Of a DNA stretch of 64,000 nt, positions 56,357-64,000 are shown piece by piece. Location: contig NC_007406.1 in the NCBI RefSeq assembly GCF_000012725.1, positions 2,694,001 through 2,758,000 of the forward strand, written 5' to 3'. The notes beneath the pieces were generated by a model that was not told where the DNA came from, did not search any database, and saw only the letters and a list, made by a program, of their open reading frames with translations. The position numbers and the translations under genes were made by a program. Source of the stretch: Nitrobacter winogradskyi Nb-255. GTDB lineage: Bacteria > Pseudomonadota > Alphaproteobacteria > Rhizobiales > Xanthobacteraceae. Within the stretch, counting starts at the first letter, position 1; each line of letters begins with the position of its first letter.

Positions 56357-56812
56357 TTACGGTTGGGCGGTGAGACAGCCCGGATTGTAGGCCCAGTTGC
56401 GATCGAGGCCGACCACGCACCACTCGACGCCCTGTCCCATGCTGGCGATCCCGCCGTCCTCGACAATGGAATAATGCACCGTGCGGACTATGCCGTCGCT
56501 GACCATCGCCTCCGCGGTGCAGTAGCGGCGCGGGATGTTATCGGACTCCCTCGGCCGGAACGCCCTTTCATGGACATTGCCATAAGCGGTGATTCGCAGC
56601 GGGGAATTCCAGAACTTCCGTTCCTTCTCCCAGAATTGCGTCGTGATGGTCGGCAGCCCCGCCTCACAGCGTGGCAACTGACCTTCATAGCTCGGCCCGA
56701 ACACAGGAAAATTGAACGCATGCGCATCCGGCATGGTGGAGCCCAGGCCCAACGCCGCGCCGAGCGTCACGCCGACGGCGCATTTCTTCAATGATGTGAT
56801 GAGGTTACGCAT
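56357..56812 (-). CDS. Exported hypothetical protein
   Basis: 151 residues from MRNLITSLKKCAVGVTLGAA, a signal peptide. The mature part (FNFPVFGPSYEGQLPRCEAG; YGNVHERAFRPRESDNIPRR YCTAEAMVSDG; EWCVVGLDRNWAYNPGCLTA) has four Cys able to form two disulfides. Homologues are common in Rhizobiales but I know no function. Divergent from the next secreted-protein gene. Confidence 0.72.
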   Translation of the reverse strand: MRNLITSLKKCAVGVTLGAALGLGSTMPDAHAFNFPVFGPSYEGQLPRCEAGLPTITTQFWEKERKFWNSPLRITAYGNVHERAFRPRESDNIPRRYCTAEAMVSDGIVRTVHYSIVEDGGIASMGQGVEWCVVGLDRNWAYNPGCLTAQP

Positions 56813-56978
56813 GCGAGGTCCGCCAATGATCCGAACCCCGCGACGGTGCCGTGAAGCAGGCGCAAGGTCAAGTGCGGCGACGCAACACCTGTCTACTAAC
56901 TCCGGGATGAGCGGCCAGGCGTTCTTTTCACGGCCCGCTCCGCGTTCTAAGGTCGGACCGCAACAAATGGAGATGAGG

Positions 56979-57269
56979 ATGAGACTGTTCGGAGCGGCCT
57001 TGCTGGCGGCGATGACCGGCTCGCTGGTTTTCGGACCGGCGCGGGCCGACTGGGTGCCGCCGCTCAAGGGCAACGACACCGGGGGAATCATCTCCTATTC
57101 GCTGGCCGGCGCCAGCGATGTTCGCGTGATTGCGGCCCATCACTGCGCGCACTACGGTAAGGTGGCGAAATTTCTCGGCGTCCAGGCCTATCCCGGCGGC
57201 TACGTCTCGTTTGCTTGCCGCTGGGTGCCCTATGGTCCGGACCAGCCTCCGCTGCAAACCCGCTACTGA
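56979..57269 (+). CDS. Small exported protein
   Basis: 96 residues from MRLFGAALLAAMTGSLVFGP; GGAG six bases upstream decides between three close ATGs. Signal peptide, then DWVPPLKGNDTGGIISYSLA and a Cys/His-containing core (HHCAHYGKVAKFLGVQAYPG) with two Cys. Reads as a conserved secreted protein; function unknown. Followed by the DUF3617-like gene after 26 bases. Confidence 0.68.
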   Translation: MRLFGAALLAAMTGSLVFGPARADWVPPLKGNDTGGIISYSLAGASDVRVIAAHHCAHYGKVAKFLGVQAYPGGYVSFACRWVPYGPDQPPLQTRY

Positions 57270-57295
57270 ACTGTTACGCCTTCACGGAGCCTGCG

Positions 57296-57826
57296 ATGCG
57301 AAAATCATCCCGTCACTTGATGTTCCTCCTGCCGCTGGTTCTGCTTTCCGCCGCTCCGGCGCTCGCGGAGGTTCAACTGCCGCTGCGCAAGGCCGGGCTT
57401 TGGGACGTCAAGGTGGACCATGAAGGCGGCCGAATGCCGGGAGTCGCGGTTCAGCAATGCACCAGCGAGGCCGTGGACCGCGAATTCACCTCGGATTTCG
57501 CGCCTTCCGCCAGGCAGAACTGCTCGAAGGCCGACGTTCAGAAAACCGCGACCGGCTATGTGATGGATTCAGTCTGCACCATGGGCGGCACAACGGTGAC
57601 ATCGCACGCCGAGGCCACTGGCGACTTTGACTCCGCCTACACGGTGAAGGTCGCCGCGCGCAGCAAAGGCGGCAAGTTTGGAGACCGGAACAGCAAGATC
57701 ACCATCGCGGCGAAATGGGTCGGCCCCTGCAAGGAGGGACAGACCCCCGGCGATGTCGTGATGCCCGGCGGCTTCAAGATGAACATGCGCGACTTTGAAA
57801 AGTTCAAGTCGATGGCGCCGCATTAG
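57296..57826 (+). CDS. Exported DUF3617-type protein
   Basis: 176 residues from MRKSSRHLMFLLPLVLLSAA, a signal peptide. The mature part LRKAGLWDVKVDHEGGRMPG ... QQCTSEAVDREF ... NCSKADVQKTATGYVMDSVC matches DUF3617, a beta-rich periplasmic family with paired Cys. Probably cotranscribed with the gene at 56979. Function unknown. Confidence 0.82.
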   Translation: MRKSSRHLMFLLPLVLLSAAPALAEVQLPLRKAGLWDVKVDHEGGRMPGVAVQQCTSEAVDREFTSDFAPSARQNCSKADVQKTATGYVMDSVCTMGGTTVTSHAEATGDFDSAYTVKVAARSKGGKFGDRNSKITIAAKWVGPCKEGQTPGDVVMPGGFKMNMRDFEKFKSMAPH

Positions 57827-57883
57827 ATGTGGGGGTAGGCGTTTCCAAGACGTCACGGCTGCGCATAGCCGTTCGAAGAACTG

Positions 57884-59470
57884 CTAATCCCACCTCACGT
57901 CATGGCGCGCGAGCAACTTCCGCACCTCGGCGACGAGATTGCTCTCGGCGGCTTCGACCTGCGCCTCGGCCTGTTTCTTCAGATACTCAGCGCGGTCCTC
58001 GATCGAGGTCAGCCCGGCGCCGGCGATCAGGTCCTTGATCAGCACCTTGCCGTTGGCTTTCTCATCCGTGCCCTGAATAATGGCGCAAGGCGAATTACGC
58101 TTGTCGGCGTACTTCATCTGCTGGCCGAGCGAATGCTTGGGATTTCCGAGATAAAGCTCCGCACGGATACCGGCATTGCGTAAGTCGGCGACCATCTTCT
58201 GGTAGCCCGCGATGTCGCCGCCGAACACCGTGACGACCACAGGACCGGGCTGCGGCTTGGTGTCGAGCTTGCCGAGCATGGTGAGCGCCGCCTGCAACCG
58301 CGACACGCCGATGGAGAAACCTGTCGCGGGCACCGGCTCGCCGCGAAAGCGCGAGACCAGATCGTCATAACGTCCGCCGCCGCCGACCGAACCGAAACGA
58401 ACCGGGCGGCCCTTTTCGTCCTTTGTTTTGAGCAGCAGTTCAACCTCGAAGACCGGGCCGGTGTAGTATTCGAGGCCACGCACGACGGAGGGATCGATAA
58501 TAACTCGCACGTCGGGATTTCGCGACGTTGCGCCGTAACCGCCAGCTTCGAGCAATTCTGCGATTTCCCATAGCTCGTCGCAACCTTGCCTTAAAATTTC
58601 GGCTGGCGCGATAGAGCGCAAAAGCTCAACAGTGTCTCGATTGTTTACACCACCGCTGCCATCGGCATTGAAGCGGCCAGCGACATTAGCTGGTGAGGTC
58701 GCGCGAAGGATAACTTCGCTTTGCCGTTCATCAAGGCCCGCGCCCTTCGTGAAATCGCCTTTACCCTCTTCACCGCCATCCCATCGGCCAGTTCCAAGGA
58801 GCTTTCGTATTTCATATTCAGGAAACTTGTCCGTCTTATCAATCGCACGCAGCACCGTCAGTCTTCGTCCCGCATTCTCCTCGCCGCCGAGCCCGATCGA
58901 CTCCAGCACCCCATCAAGCACCTTGCGGTTGTTCACCTTCACCACGTATTGCCCGCGCGGAATACCCAGCGCTTCCATGGTGTCGGCGGCCATCATGCAC
59001 ATCTCGGCGTCGGCGGCGGGCGACGCCGAGCCGACCGTATCGGCATCGAACTGCATGAACTGGCGGAAGCGGCCGGGGCCGGGCTTCTCGTTGCGGTAGA
59101 CATAGCCGGCGCGATAGCTGCGATAGGGCAGCGCGAGGTTCTGGAAATTCTCCGCCACATAGCGCGCCAGCGGCGCGGTGAGATCGTAGCGCAGGCTGAT
59201 CCACTGCTCGTCGTCATCCTGGAACGAGAACACGCCCTCATTGGGACGGTCCTGATCGGGCAGGAATTTGCCGAGCGCGTCGGTGTATTCAAACGCGGGC
59301 GTCTCGACCGGCTCGAATCCGTAACGCTCATAGACCGCGCGGATTTTCTCCACCATCCGCCGCGTGGCGGCGATGGCGGCGGGACCGCGATCCTCCAGCC
59401 CGCGCGGCAGGCGGGCGCGAAGTTTCTGCGGCTTTTTCGGTTTCTTTCCGATGTTGGACGTATCTCGCAT
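57884..59470 (-). CDS. hisS: Histidyl-tRNA synthetase
   Basis: 528 residues from MRDTSNIG (an earlier start 19 codons upstream is possible). Class II motifs: [36 protein letters not shown], and the His-specific [11 protein letters not shown]. The C-terminal anticodon domain follows ([20 protein letters not shown]). It charges tRNA-His. The Lys/Arg-rich N-terminal extension is modest. Confidence 0.96.
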   Translation of the reverse strand: MRDTSNIGKKPKKPQKLRARLPRGLEDRGPAAIAATRRMVEKIRAVYERYGFEPVETPAFEYTDALGKFLPDQDRPNEGVFSFQDDDEQWISLRYDLTAPLARYVAENFQNLALPYRSYRAGYVYRNEKPGPGRFRQFMQFDADTVGSASPAADAEMCMMAADTMEALGIPRGQYVVKVNNRKVLDGVLESIGLGGEENAGRRLTVLRAIDKTDKFPEYEIRKLLGTGRWDGGEEGKGDFTKGAGLDERQSEVILRATSPANVAGRFNADGSGGVNNRDTVELLRSIAPAEILRQGCDELWEIAELLEAGGYGATSRNPDVRVIIDPSVVRGLEYYTGPVFEVELLLKTKDEKGRPVRFGSVGGGGRYDDLVSRFRGEPVPATGFSIGVSRLQAALTMLGKLDTKPQPGPVVVTVFGGDIAGYQKMVADLRNAGIRAELYLGNPKHSLGQQMKYADKRNSPCAIIQGTDEKANGKVLIKDLIAGAGLTSIEDRAEYLKKQAEAQVEAAESNLVAEVRKLLARHDVRWD

Positions 59471-59550
59471 GGCGCGCGTGGTACCAGCGGAGAAGCGGAC
59501 GAGCAAGGCGCTCTTGTCTGCCAGCACCCTCCACTCCGATTTGCGAACAG

Positions 59551-59676
59551 CCCCTCACCCCGACCCTCTCCCCGCAAACGGGGAGAGGGAGAATAAGGGA
59601 ACGCCGATTACAAGCTATCCTAACCTCTCCCTGCTTGCGGGGAGAGGTCGGATCGTGAAACGATCCGGGTGAGGGG
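59551..59676. repeat. REP-type element with nested hairpins
   Basis: Outer arms CCCCTCACCC (59551) and GGGTGAGGGG (59667-59676) enclose CCCTCTCCCCG/CGGGGAGAGGG (59564-59589), ACCTCTCCC...GGGGAGAGGT (59623-59648) and GGATCG/CGATCC. This is a well-formed interspersed element unrelated to the GCGTTTTC family. Its right arm includes GAGGGG, which acts as the ribosome-binding site of the next gene. Confidence 0.85.
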
Positions 59677-59684
59677 CAATTCGC

Positions 59685-60029
59685 ATGCGTGGTCCAAAGC
59701 CAAACGTCACGGGTTTCGCGCGACATCTACGCATCAGCCAGACTCAAGCGGAAGCGAAACTTTGGAGCCGCATTCGCGCCCGACAGATCGATGGCCGCAA
59801 ATTTGTGCGACAGGTACCGGTAGGACCCTACTTCTGCGATTTCGTTTGTCGCGAGCAAAAACTCGTCGTCGAGGTAGATGGCGGCCAGCACGCGGATTCA
59901 CAAGGAGATCATATCCGCGATCGATATTTGACTATGAACGGATATCGCGTCCTTCGATTCTGGAACAATGATGTCCTCGGCAATATCGAGGGCGTCGTTT
60001 CCGTCATTCATGCCGAGCTGATCGGATAG
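59685..60029 (+). CDS. DUF559 endonuclease-like protein
   Basis: A 114-residue DUF559 protein, related to very-short-patch-repair (Vsr)-type restriction-like nucleases. Visible elements are SQTQAEAKLWSRIRARQIDG, KFVRQVPVGPYFCDFVCREQ, KLVVEVDGGQHADSQGDH (acidic catalytic cluster) and GYRVLRFWNNDVLGNIEGV. Its ribosome-binding site lies in a repeat. Cellular role unproven. Convergent with tadG. Confidence 0.9.
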   Translation: MRGPKPNVTGFARHLRISQTQAEAKLWSRIRARQIDGRKFVRQVPVGPYFCDFVCREQKLVVEVDGGQHADSQGDHIRDRYLTMNGYRVLRFWNNDVLGNIEGVVSVIHAELIG

Positions 60030-60060
60030 CCAAGGAAGCGTCCCCTCTCCGTTCCCGCTG

Positions 60061-61725
60061 CTAGTTCACCAGCACCGCGCCGTCGCAGCGGATGCCGGAG
60101 ACCCAGACATCCGCCTGCCCGATGCCGATGCCGAGCGTCGCCAGAACCTGCGCCAGCACCTGATCGATCGACCCGGTGGCGCCGCTGATGATTCCCGCCA
60201 CGGCCGGCCCGAGGCCGGGAATCGGCAGGCCGAGCGGCCCCACATTCACCTTGAGCGAGAGATCGCCGAGCAGGCTCGCGGTCAGCGACGAGGTGAAATC
60301 GGTGGTGGTCACGGTCTTCTTCGTCCGCGCGACGATATCGGAATAGCTGAAAGACACAGCCGTCGGCTGGGTGTTGCCCATGCCGGCATGGGCGCGGCCG
60401 GTCACCGTGATCGCGCCGAGATTGACCAGCGTCGCCGCGCCCGGATCCGGCTTGCTGGTGAAGTTGGTCATTTCGGCCACTGAGACGTCCCCGATCCAGG
60501 CATCGACGATGCCGGGAGTGACGCCGAGCGTGACGCTGGAAGTCGCGATGTCCGGCCGGCCGCAACTCACGCCATCGAGCGTTGCGGTGCCGGAGGCGAC
60601 CTCGACATAGAGCGGGAGATTGACGGCCGACACCGCGCCGGCGCCGATCAGCTTGATCGTCACCAGCACGCGGGTCTGCGCGGTGTGCACGCTCGCGCCT
60701 TCGGTCCCCACCGTCATCCAGCTTTTGCCCTGCGGACGCTCGCCGATCGTCGCCCTGACGGAGACGGCGGCAATGCCGGGCAATCCGAGATCGGCCGCGG
60801 CCGCGATCTGGTTGGTCCCGTTGGCGATGGCGCCGGTCGCCGAGAGCAGATCGAACACCGAGACGCCGACGCCTGTTTTCGGTTTCGAGCCAACCGTCAT
60901 CGGCATATAGGGGCCGACGTCGAGCAGCTTTCCGGGCACAATCGTGGTGGACAGCCCGGCCAGCGCCAGCGAGACGTTCGACAGCGCGGCGGTGGCGGCG
61001 TTGATGCCGTTCGCCGCCTGCTGCGCGCTCAGCATCGCAGCCACGATGTCGGCGACCTTCACCTCGCCTGAGAGCATCGAGTCGTAGGTGACGCCGGTCA
61101 GGTCGAGACGGGTCGCCAGCGCGTTGAGGAAGTCGAAGGCGTCGATGCGGGCGTCGATCAGCGCCTGGTAGTCCATCACCGAAAGCGACAGCGTCGTTCC
61201 CAGCATCCGGCCGAGAACCGCGTTGAGCAGACCGCCATTGAGCGCGAGCAGGCGCGAGCCGATCGCGAACGAGGCAAGCGCGGTGCTCGCGGCCGTCGCC
61301 CTCGTGGTGATGTCGAAGTGGTTGACGCCGCCCGCGAACATGCGGGCGAAGTAAAGCGGCGTCTCGGTACGCAGCGTCACCCGCGCCGCGTTGGGCGCGC
61401 CGGTCGCGGGGGTGACGAAGCGCGCCTGCGGCGTCAGCGCCGCGTTCGCTGTGAAGGTGCCGAGTTCGACGGACAGCAGCGCGCGCGCCGGATAGCCGTT
61501 GGCCGTGACGGTGGCGGCGGCCGCGCTCGCGGCCTTGCCGAGGTTGCCGGCGGCGACAATAGCCGCGAGGTCGGCGGCGCTCTGCGCCTTGCGGCGATCG
61601 GCATAGATCGCGCCGACATCCACGCCGAGCGCGGTGCAGCCGAGCACCAGCACCATGCACCCGGCTCCCATGATCGCGAAATTGCCGCGCGTGTCCGAGA
61701 TGAAGCGCCGAAGCAGGTTTCGCAC
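60061..61725 (-). CDS. TadG-like pilus-assembly protein
   Basis: 554 residues. The N-terminal segment FAIMGAGCMVLVLGCTALGV is the TadG hydrophobic helix (PF13400), followed by DVGAIYADRRKAQSAADLAA. The large C-terminal part is Ala/Gly/Thr/Val-rich beta structure ending with two Cys (VSGIRCDGAVLVN). In Tad systems TadG links pilus machinery with the envelope. It follows a TadE-like gene at 11 bases; no tadABC or flp genes are in the window. Confidence 0.85.
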   Translation of the reverse strand: MRNLLRRFISDTRGNFAIMGAGCMVLVLGCTALGVDVGAIYADRRKAQSAADLAAIVAAGNLGKAASAAAATVTANGYPARALLSVELGTFTANAALTPQARFVTPATGAPNAARVTLRTETPLYFARMFAGGVNHFDITTRATAASTALASFAIGSRLLALNGGLLNAVLGRMLGTTLSLSVMDYQALIDARIDAFDFLNALATRLDLTGVTYDSMLSGEVKVADIVAAMLSAQQAANGINAATAALSNVSLALAGLSTTIVPGKLLDVGPYMPMTVGSKPKTGVGVSVFDLLSATGAIANGTNQIAAAADLGLPGIAAVSVRATIGERPQGKSWMTVGTEGASVHTAQTRVLVTIKLIGAGAVSAVNLPLYVEVASGTATLDGVSCGRPDIATSSVTLGVTPGIVDAWIGDVSVAEMTNFTSKPDPGAATLVNLGAITVTGRAHAGMGNTQPTAVSFSYSDIVARTKKTVTTTDFTSSLTASLLGDLSLKVNVGPLGLPIPGLGPAVAGIISGATGSIDQVLAQVLATLGIGIGQADVWVSGIRCDGAVLVN

Positions 61726-61736
61726 AGCAATTCTCC

Positions 61737-62177
61737 TCAGAAGCCGCCGAACGGAATCGCCGCCGACCGCACGATGGTCGAGGGCGGCGCCGGCACGAAC
61801 GGCAGGGTAAAAATGATGCTGTCGGATGCGTCGTAATTAACCGTGACGACGAAAACGCCGCCGCCGGACGTCGCCGCGCTCATGGTGAGATGGCCGGGCT
61901 GCAAAAGAGGATAAGACCCGGCGTTGGTCGTGACGTAGTTTTCAGCGAGGCTCGTGCGTTCGGTCTCGCTCAGGCCCGCGACCGATGACCGCGCGGCTTC
62001 CGCGGCCAGTTGCTGCACGCCATGCACCATGGTGAGGTAGGCGCCGAACACCACGATGCCTGCCACCAGCACCAGGAACAGCGGCAGAAGCATCGCGAAC
62101 TCGACCGCGGACGCGGCGCGAGCACAGCGCGCGAAGCGCGGAAGGGACGAGGCGTGGCATATGGATAAACCTGTCAT
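61737..62177 (-). CDS. TadE-like pseudopilin
   Basis: 146 residues from MTGLSICHASSLPRFARCAR. The ASAVEFAMLLPLFLVLVAGI segment is the TadE/TadF prepilin-like hydrophobic N-terminus with conserved Glu five residues after the possible cleavage site. The rest is a short periplasmic domain. Upstream an imperfect inverted repeat AAGTGTATATT...AAATATACTT (62204-62230) is a possible promoter element. Confidence 0.85.
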   Translation of the reverse strand: MTGLSICHASSLPRFARCARAASAVEFAMLLPLFLVLVAGIVVFGAYLTMVHGVQQLAAEAARSSVAGLSETERTSLAENYVTTNAGSYPLLQPGHLTMSAATSGGGVFVVTVNYDASDSIIFTLPFVPAPPSTIVRSAAIPFGGF

Positions 62178-62379
62178 GCGGCCTACTGAGCCACACAACC
62201 ATTAAGTGTATATTAATCTGAAATATACTTCAGGTGGTAGAAAATCACCGTCACACAGGGCTGCCGCGGCCTCGTGGGTTCTCCCCGCATTTTCAACACA
62301 CACGTCGTCCAGGCTGGTCATCCGAGCCGGATCGTCCGAGTCCGGAGTTACACCTTCAACGACGCAAACTGCATTCCAC

Positions 62380-62495
62380 AAGCGCGCTTTCTCGCGCTAA
62401 CCGGTGCCCACTTCGCTCGAAAACACGTAGATTGTTATTCCTGACGCGTTTTCTTCACGCGAACCGGTGCCCACTTCGCTCGAAAACGCTATGGT
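62380..62495. repeat. Dispersed repeat, two adjacent half-copies
   Basis: TTTCTCGCGCTAACCGGTGC...CACTTCGCTCGAAAACACG, then GACGCGTTTTCTTCACGCGA...CACTTCGCTCGAAAACGCTATGG. It lies in the 62178-62654 gap between tadE and the aminotransferase, where no other gene is seen. Confidence 0.8.
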
Positions 62496-62654
62496 GTAAT
62501 TCAAGCTCGGACATTCGCTGCCTTTTCGAATCCCCGGCATCGCCACGGAAGGCGCAGCAACATCATGAAACGACTTCCGACGCCCGGATCGCGCCGCCGG
62601 CGGCAGCGCCGAACCTTATCCGCAACGCGCTGAAACCAAGTGAGGGGATCCCCG

Positions 62655-63992
62655 ATGTCAGACAAGAACCTTGCCCTCAACATCCCGAACGATCTTTCAG
62701 CGTTCTGGATGCCTTTCACCGCGAACCGCGCCTTCAAAAAAGCCCCGCGACTGATCGCCGGCGCCAAGGACATGCATTACATCACCACCGATGGCCGCAA
62801 AGTCCTCGACGGCGCGGCCGGCATGTGGTGCTGCAACGCCGGCCACGGCCGCACGGAGATCGCGGCGGCGATCACCAGACAGGCCGACGCGCTGGACTTC
62901 GCGCCGCCGTTCCAGTTCGGCATCCCGCAGGCTTTTGAACTGGCGAACCGCGTCTCGGAACTCGCGCCGGAGGGTCTCGATCATGTGTTCTTCTGCAATT
63001 CCGGATCGGAGGCCGCGGACACCGCGCTGAAACTGGCGCTGGCCTACCACCGGATCGCCGGCCAGGGGAGCCGCATCCGCCTGATCGGCCGCGAGCGGGC
63101 TTATCACGGCGTCGGCTTCGGAGGCACCGCGGTCGGCGGCATCGTCAGCAACCGAAAGATGTTCGGCTCCCTGCTCACCGGCGTCGACCATCTGCAATCC
63201 ACCTACAACCGCGAGAAGCAGGCGTTCAGCAAAGGCGAACCGCAATGGGGCGCGGAACTCGCCGACGAACTGGAACGCCTCGTCGCCCTCCACGGCGCAG
63301 AAACCATCGCCGCCGTGATCGTCGAGCCGATGGCCGGGTCAACCGGCGTGCTGCCCGCGCCGAAAGGCTATCTCAAGCGGCTGCGCGAGATCACCCAGAA
63401 GCACGGCATCCTCCTGATCTTCGATGAGGTTATCACCGGCTTCGGCCGTCTCGGTCACGCCTTCGCCGCCGAGCGCTACGGCGTGCTGCCCGACATGATC
63501 ACCTTCGCAAAGGGCGTGACCAACGGCGCGGCCCCGATGGGCGGCCTGCTGGTGCACAAGGCCATCCACGACGCCTTCATGACCGGCCCCGCGAACGCGG
63601 TGGAGATATTCCACGGCTACACTTATTCAGCGCATCCGCTGGCCTGCGCTGCGGGGCTCGCCACGCTCGACATCTACCGCGCCGAGGAACTGTTCGAGCG
63701 CGCGCGCAATCTTGAACCGAAGTTCGCGGACGCGGTGATGAGCCTGCGCGAGGAACCTAACGTGGTGGACATCCGCACCGTCGGCATCACGGCGGGCATC
63801 GAGCTCGCGCCCAACGAGAACGGACCAGGCGACCGCGGCTTTACCGCGCTGAGAGCCGGCTTCCACGATTACGATCTGATGATGCGCATCGCGGGCGACA
63901 CGCTGGCGCTTACCCCACCCCTGATAATCAGCGAGGATCAGATAGGGGAGCTCGTCGACAAGACCGCCAAGGTGATTCGCGCCGTCGCCTGA
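62655..63992 (+). CDS. Omega-amino acid:pyruvate aminotransferase
   Basis: 445 residues from MSDKNLALNIPNDLSAFWMP. Class III PLP aminotransferase: WMPFTANRAFKKAPRLIAGA and the region ARDMHY.../DGAAGMWCCNAGHGRTEIAA typical of beta-alanine-pyruvate transaminase; PLP Asp in LIFDEVITGFGRLG and Lys in TFAKGVTNGAAPMGG. It moves amino groups from beta-alanine or other omega-amino acids to pyruvate. The gene is complete, ending eight bases before the window end. Confidence 0.93.
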   Translation: MSDKNLALNIPNDLSAFWMPFTANRAFKKAPRLIAGAKDMHYITTDGRKVLDGAAGMWCCNAGHGRTEIAAAITRQADALDFAPPFQFGIPQAFELANRVSELAPEGLDHVFFCNSGSEAADTALKLALAYHRIAGQGSRIRLIGRERAYHGVGFGGTAVGGIVSNRKMFGSLLTGVDHLQSTYNREKQAFSKGEPQWGAELADELERLVALHGAETIAAVIVEPMAGSTGVLPAPKGYLKRLREITQKHGILLIFDEVITGFGRLGHAFAAERYGVLPDMITFAKGVTNGAAPMGGLLVHKAIHDAFMTGPANAVEIFHGYTYSAHPLACAAGLATLDIYRAEELFERARNLEPKFADAVMSLREEPNVVDIRTVGITAGIELAPNENGPGDRGFTALRAGFHDYDLMMRIAGDTLALTPPLIISEDQIGELVDKTAKVIRAVA

Positions 63993-64000
63993 ATGATCGG

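Noticed and set aside
60008-61660. 550-codon frame overlapping tadG on the same strand
   Set aside because: Composition is Arg/Gly/Ala/His-rich with no hydrophobic pattern; the other frame encodes the TadG protein with its membrane segment.

Overview
The window is high-GC alphaproteobacterial chromosome. Its gene content and many short intergenic repeats fit the Nitrobacter/Bradyrhizobium/Rhodopseudomonas group (Bradyrhizobiaceae/Nitrobacteraceae), with Nitrobacter the best guess. Supporting traits are the lgt-midA-pgeF, rplY-pth-ychF and uvrC-pgsA-moaD-moaE-prmB arrangements, an Irr-type iron box before bacterioferritin, UvrB and AI-2E proteins with long extensions, and a recurring two-module palindromic repeat. 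The assignment rests on protein and gene-order recognition, not on a search. I saw no rRNA, tRNA, CRISPR array or prophage.

Layout. 1-3.3 kb: a Fis-type DNA-binding protein, oligopeptidase B and a collagen-like protein. 3.3-6.6 kb: an IS5-family element ending in the bacterioferritin stop codon, an iron-storage pair (bfd, bfr) with an Irr box, and two paralogous small exported proteins. 6.7-11.8 kb: lytic transglycosylase, YqhA-like protein, trans-aconitate methyltransferase and an extended AI-2E permease. 11.8-13.1 kb: a BrnT/BrnA toxin-antitoxin module with a clear operator, followed by an AT-richer orphan gene. 13-21.7 kb: EttA, an L,D-transpeptidase, 3-mercaptopyruvate sulfurtransferase, a GNAT acetyltransferase and several small proteins. 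21.7-28.3 kb: UvrB with long N- and C-terminal additions, small unknown proteins and a second copy of the IS. 28.5-32.4 kb: prs and the lgt-midA-pgeF operon. 32.7-37.6 kb: UbiK, tandem MaoC hydratases, DUF4282, and the rplY-pth-ychF operon. 38.2-42.7 kb: YbjN, proC, an ALDH7-type dehydrogenase and ornithine aminotransferase. 42.9-45.6 kb: a MarR/OmpR/EnvZ-type operon with start-stop overlaps (PetP/PetR-like). 45.9-53.3 kb: ilvE, a MATE exporter and the prmB-moaE-moaD-pgsA-uvrC block. 53.6-64 kb: an outer-membrane beta-barrel, rlmJ, RNase T2, three small secreted proteins, hisS, a DUF559 protein, a TadE/TadG pair and an omega-amino acid aminotransferase.

Functionally this is mostly core genome: DNA repair (uvrB, uvrC), translation (hisS, pth, rplY, ychF, ettA, prmB, rlmJ), envelope (lgt, mltB-like, Ldt, pgsA, Omp), amino-acid metabolism (proC, rocD, ALDH7, ilvE) and molybdopterin synthesis (moaD/E). 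The accessory signal lies in the IS pair, the toxin-antitoxin island, the dispersed repeats (some supplying a start codon or Shine-Dalgarno sequence to neighbours), the collagen-like gene and unexplained intergenic hairpins and direct repeats. I found no complete novel defence or biosynthetic system. The best leads are the cytoplasmic collagen-like protein, the predicted leaderless autoregulated brnTA operon, the rplY leader hairpin and the repeat-gene junctions.
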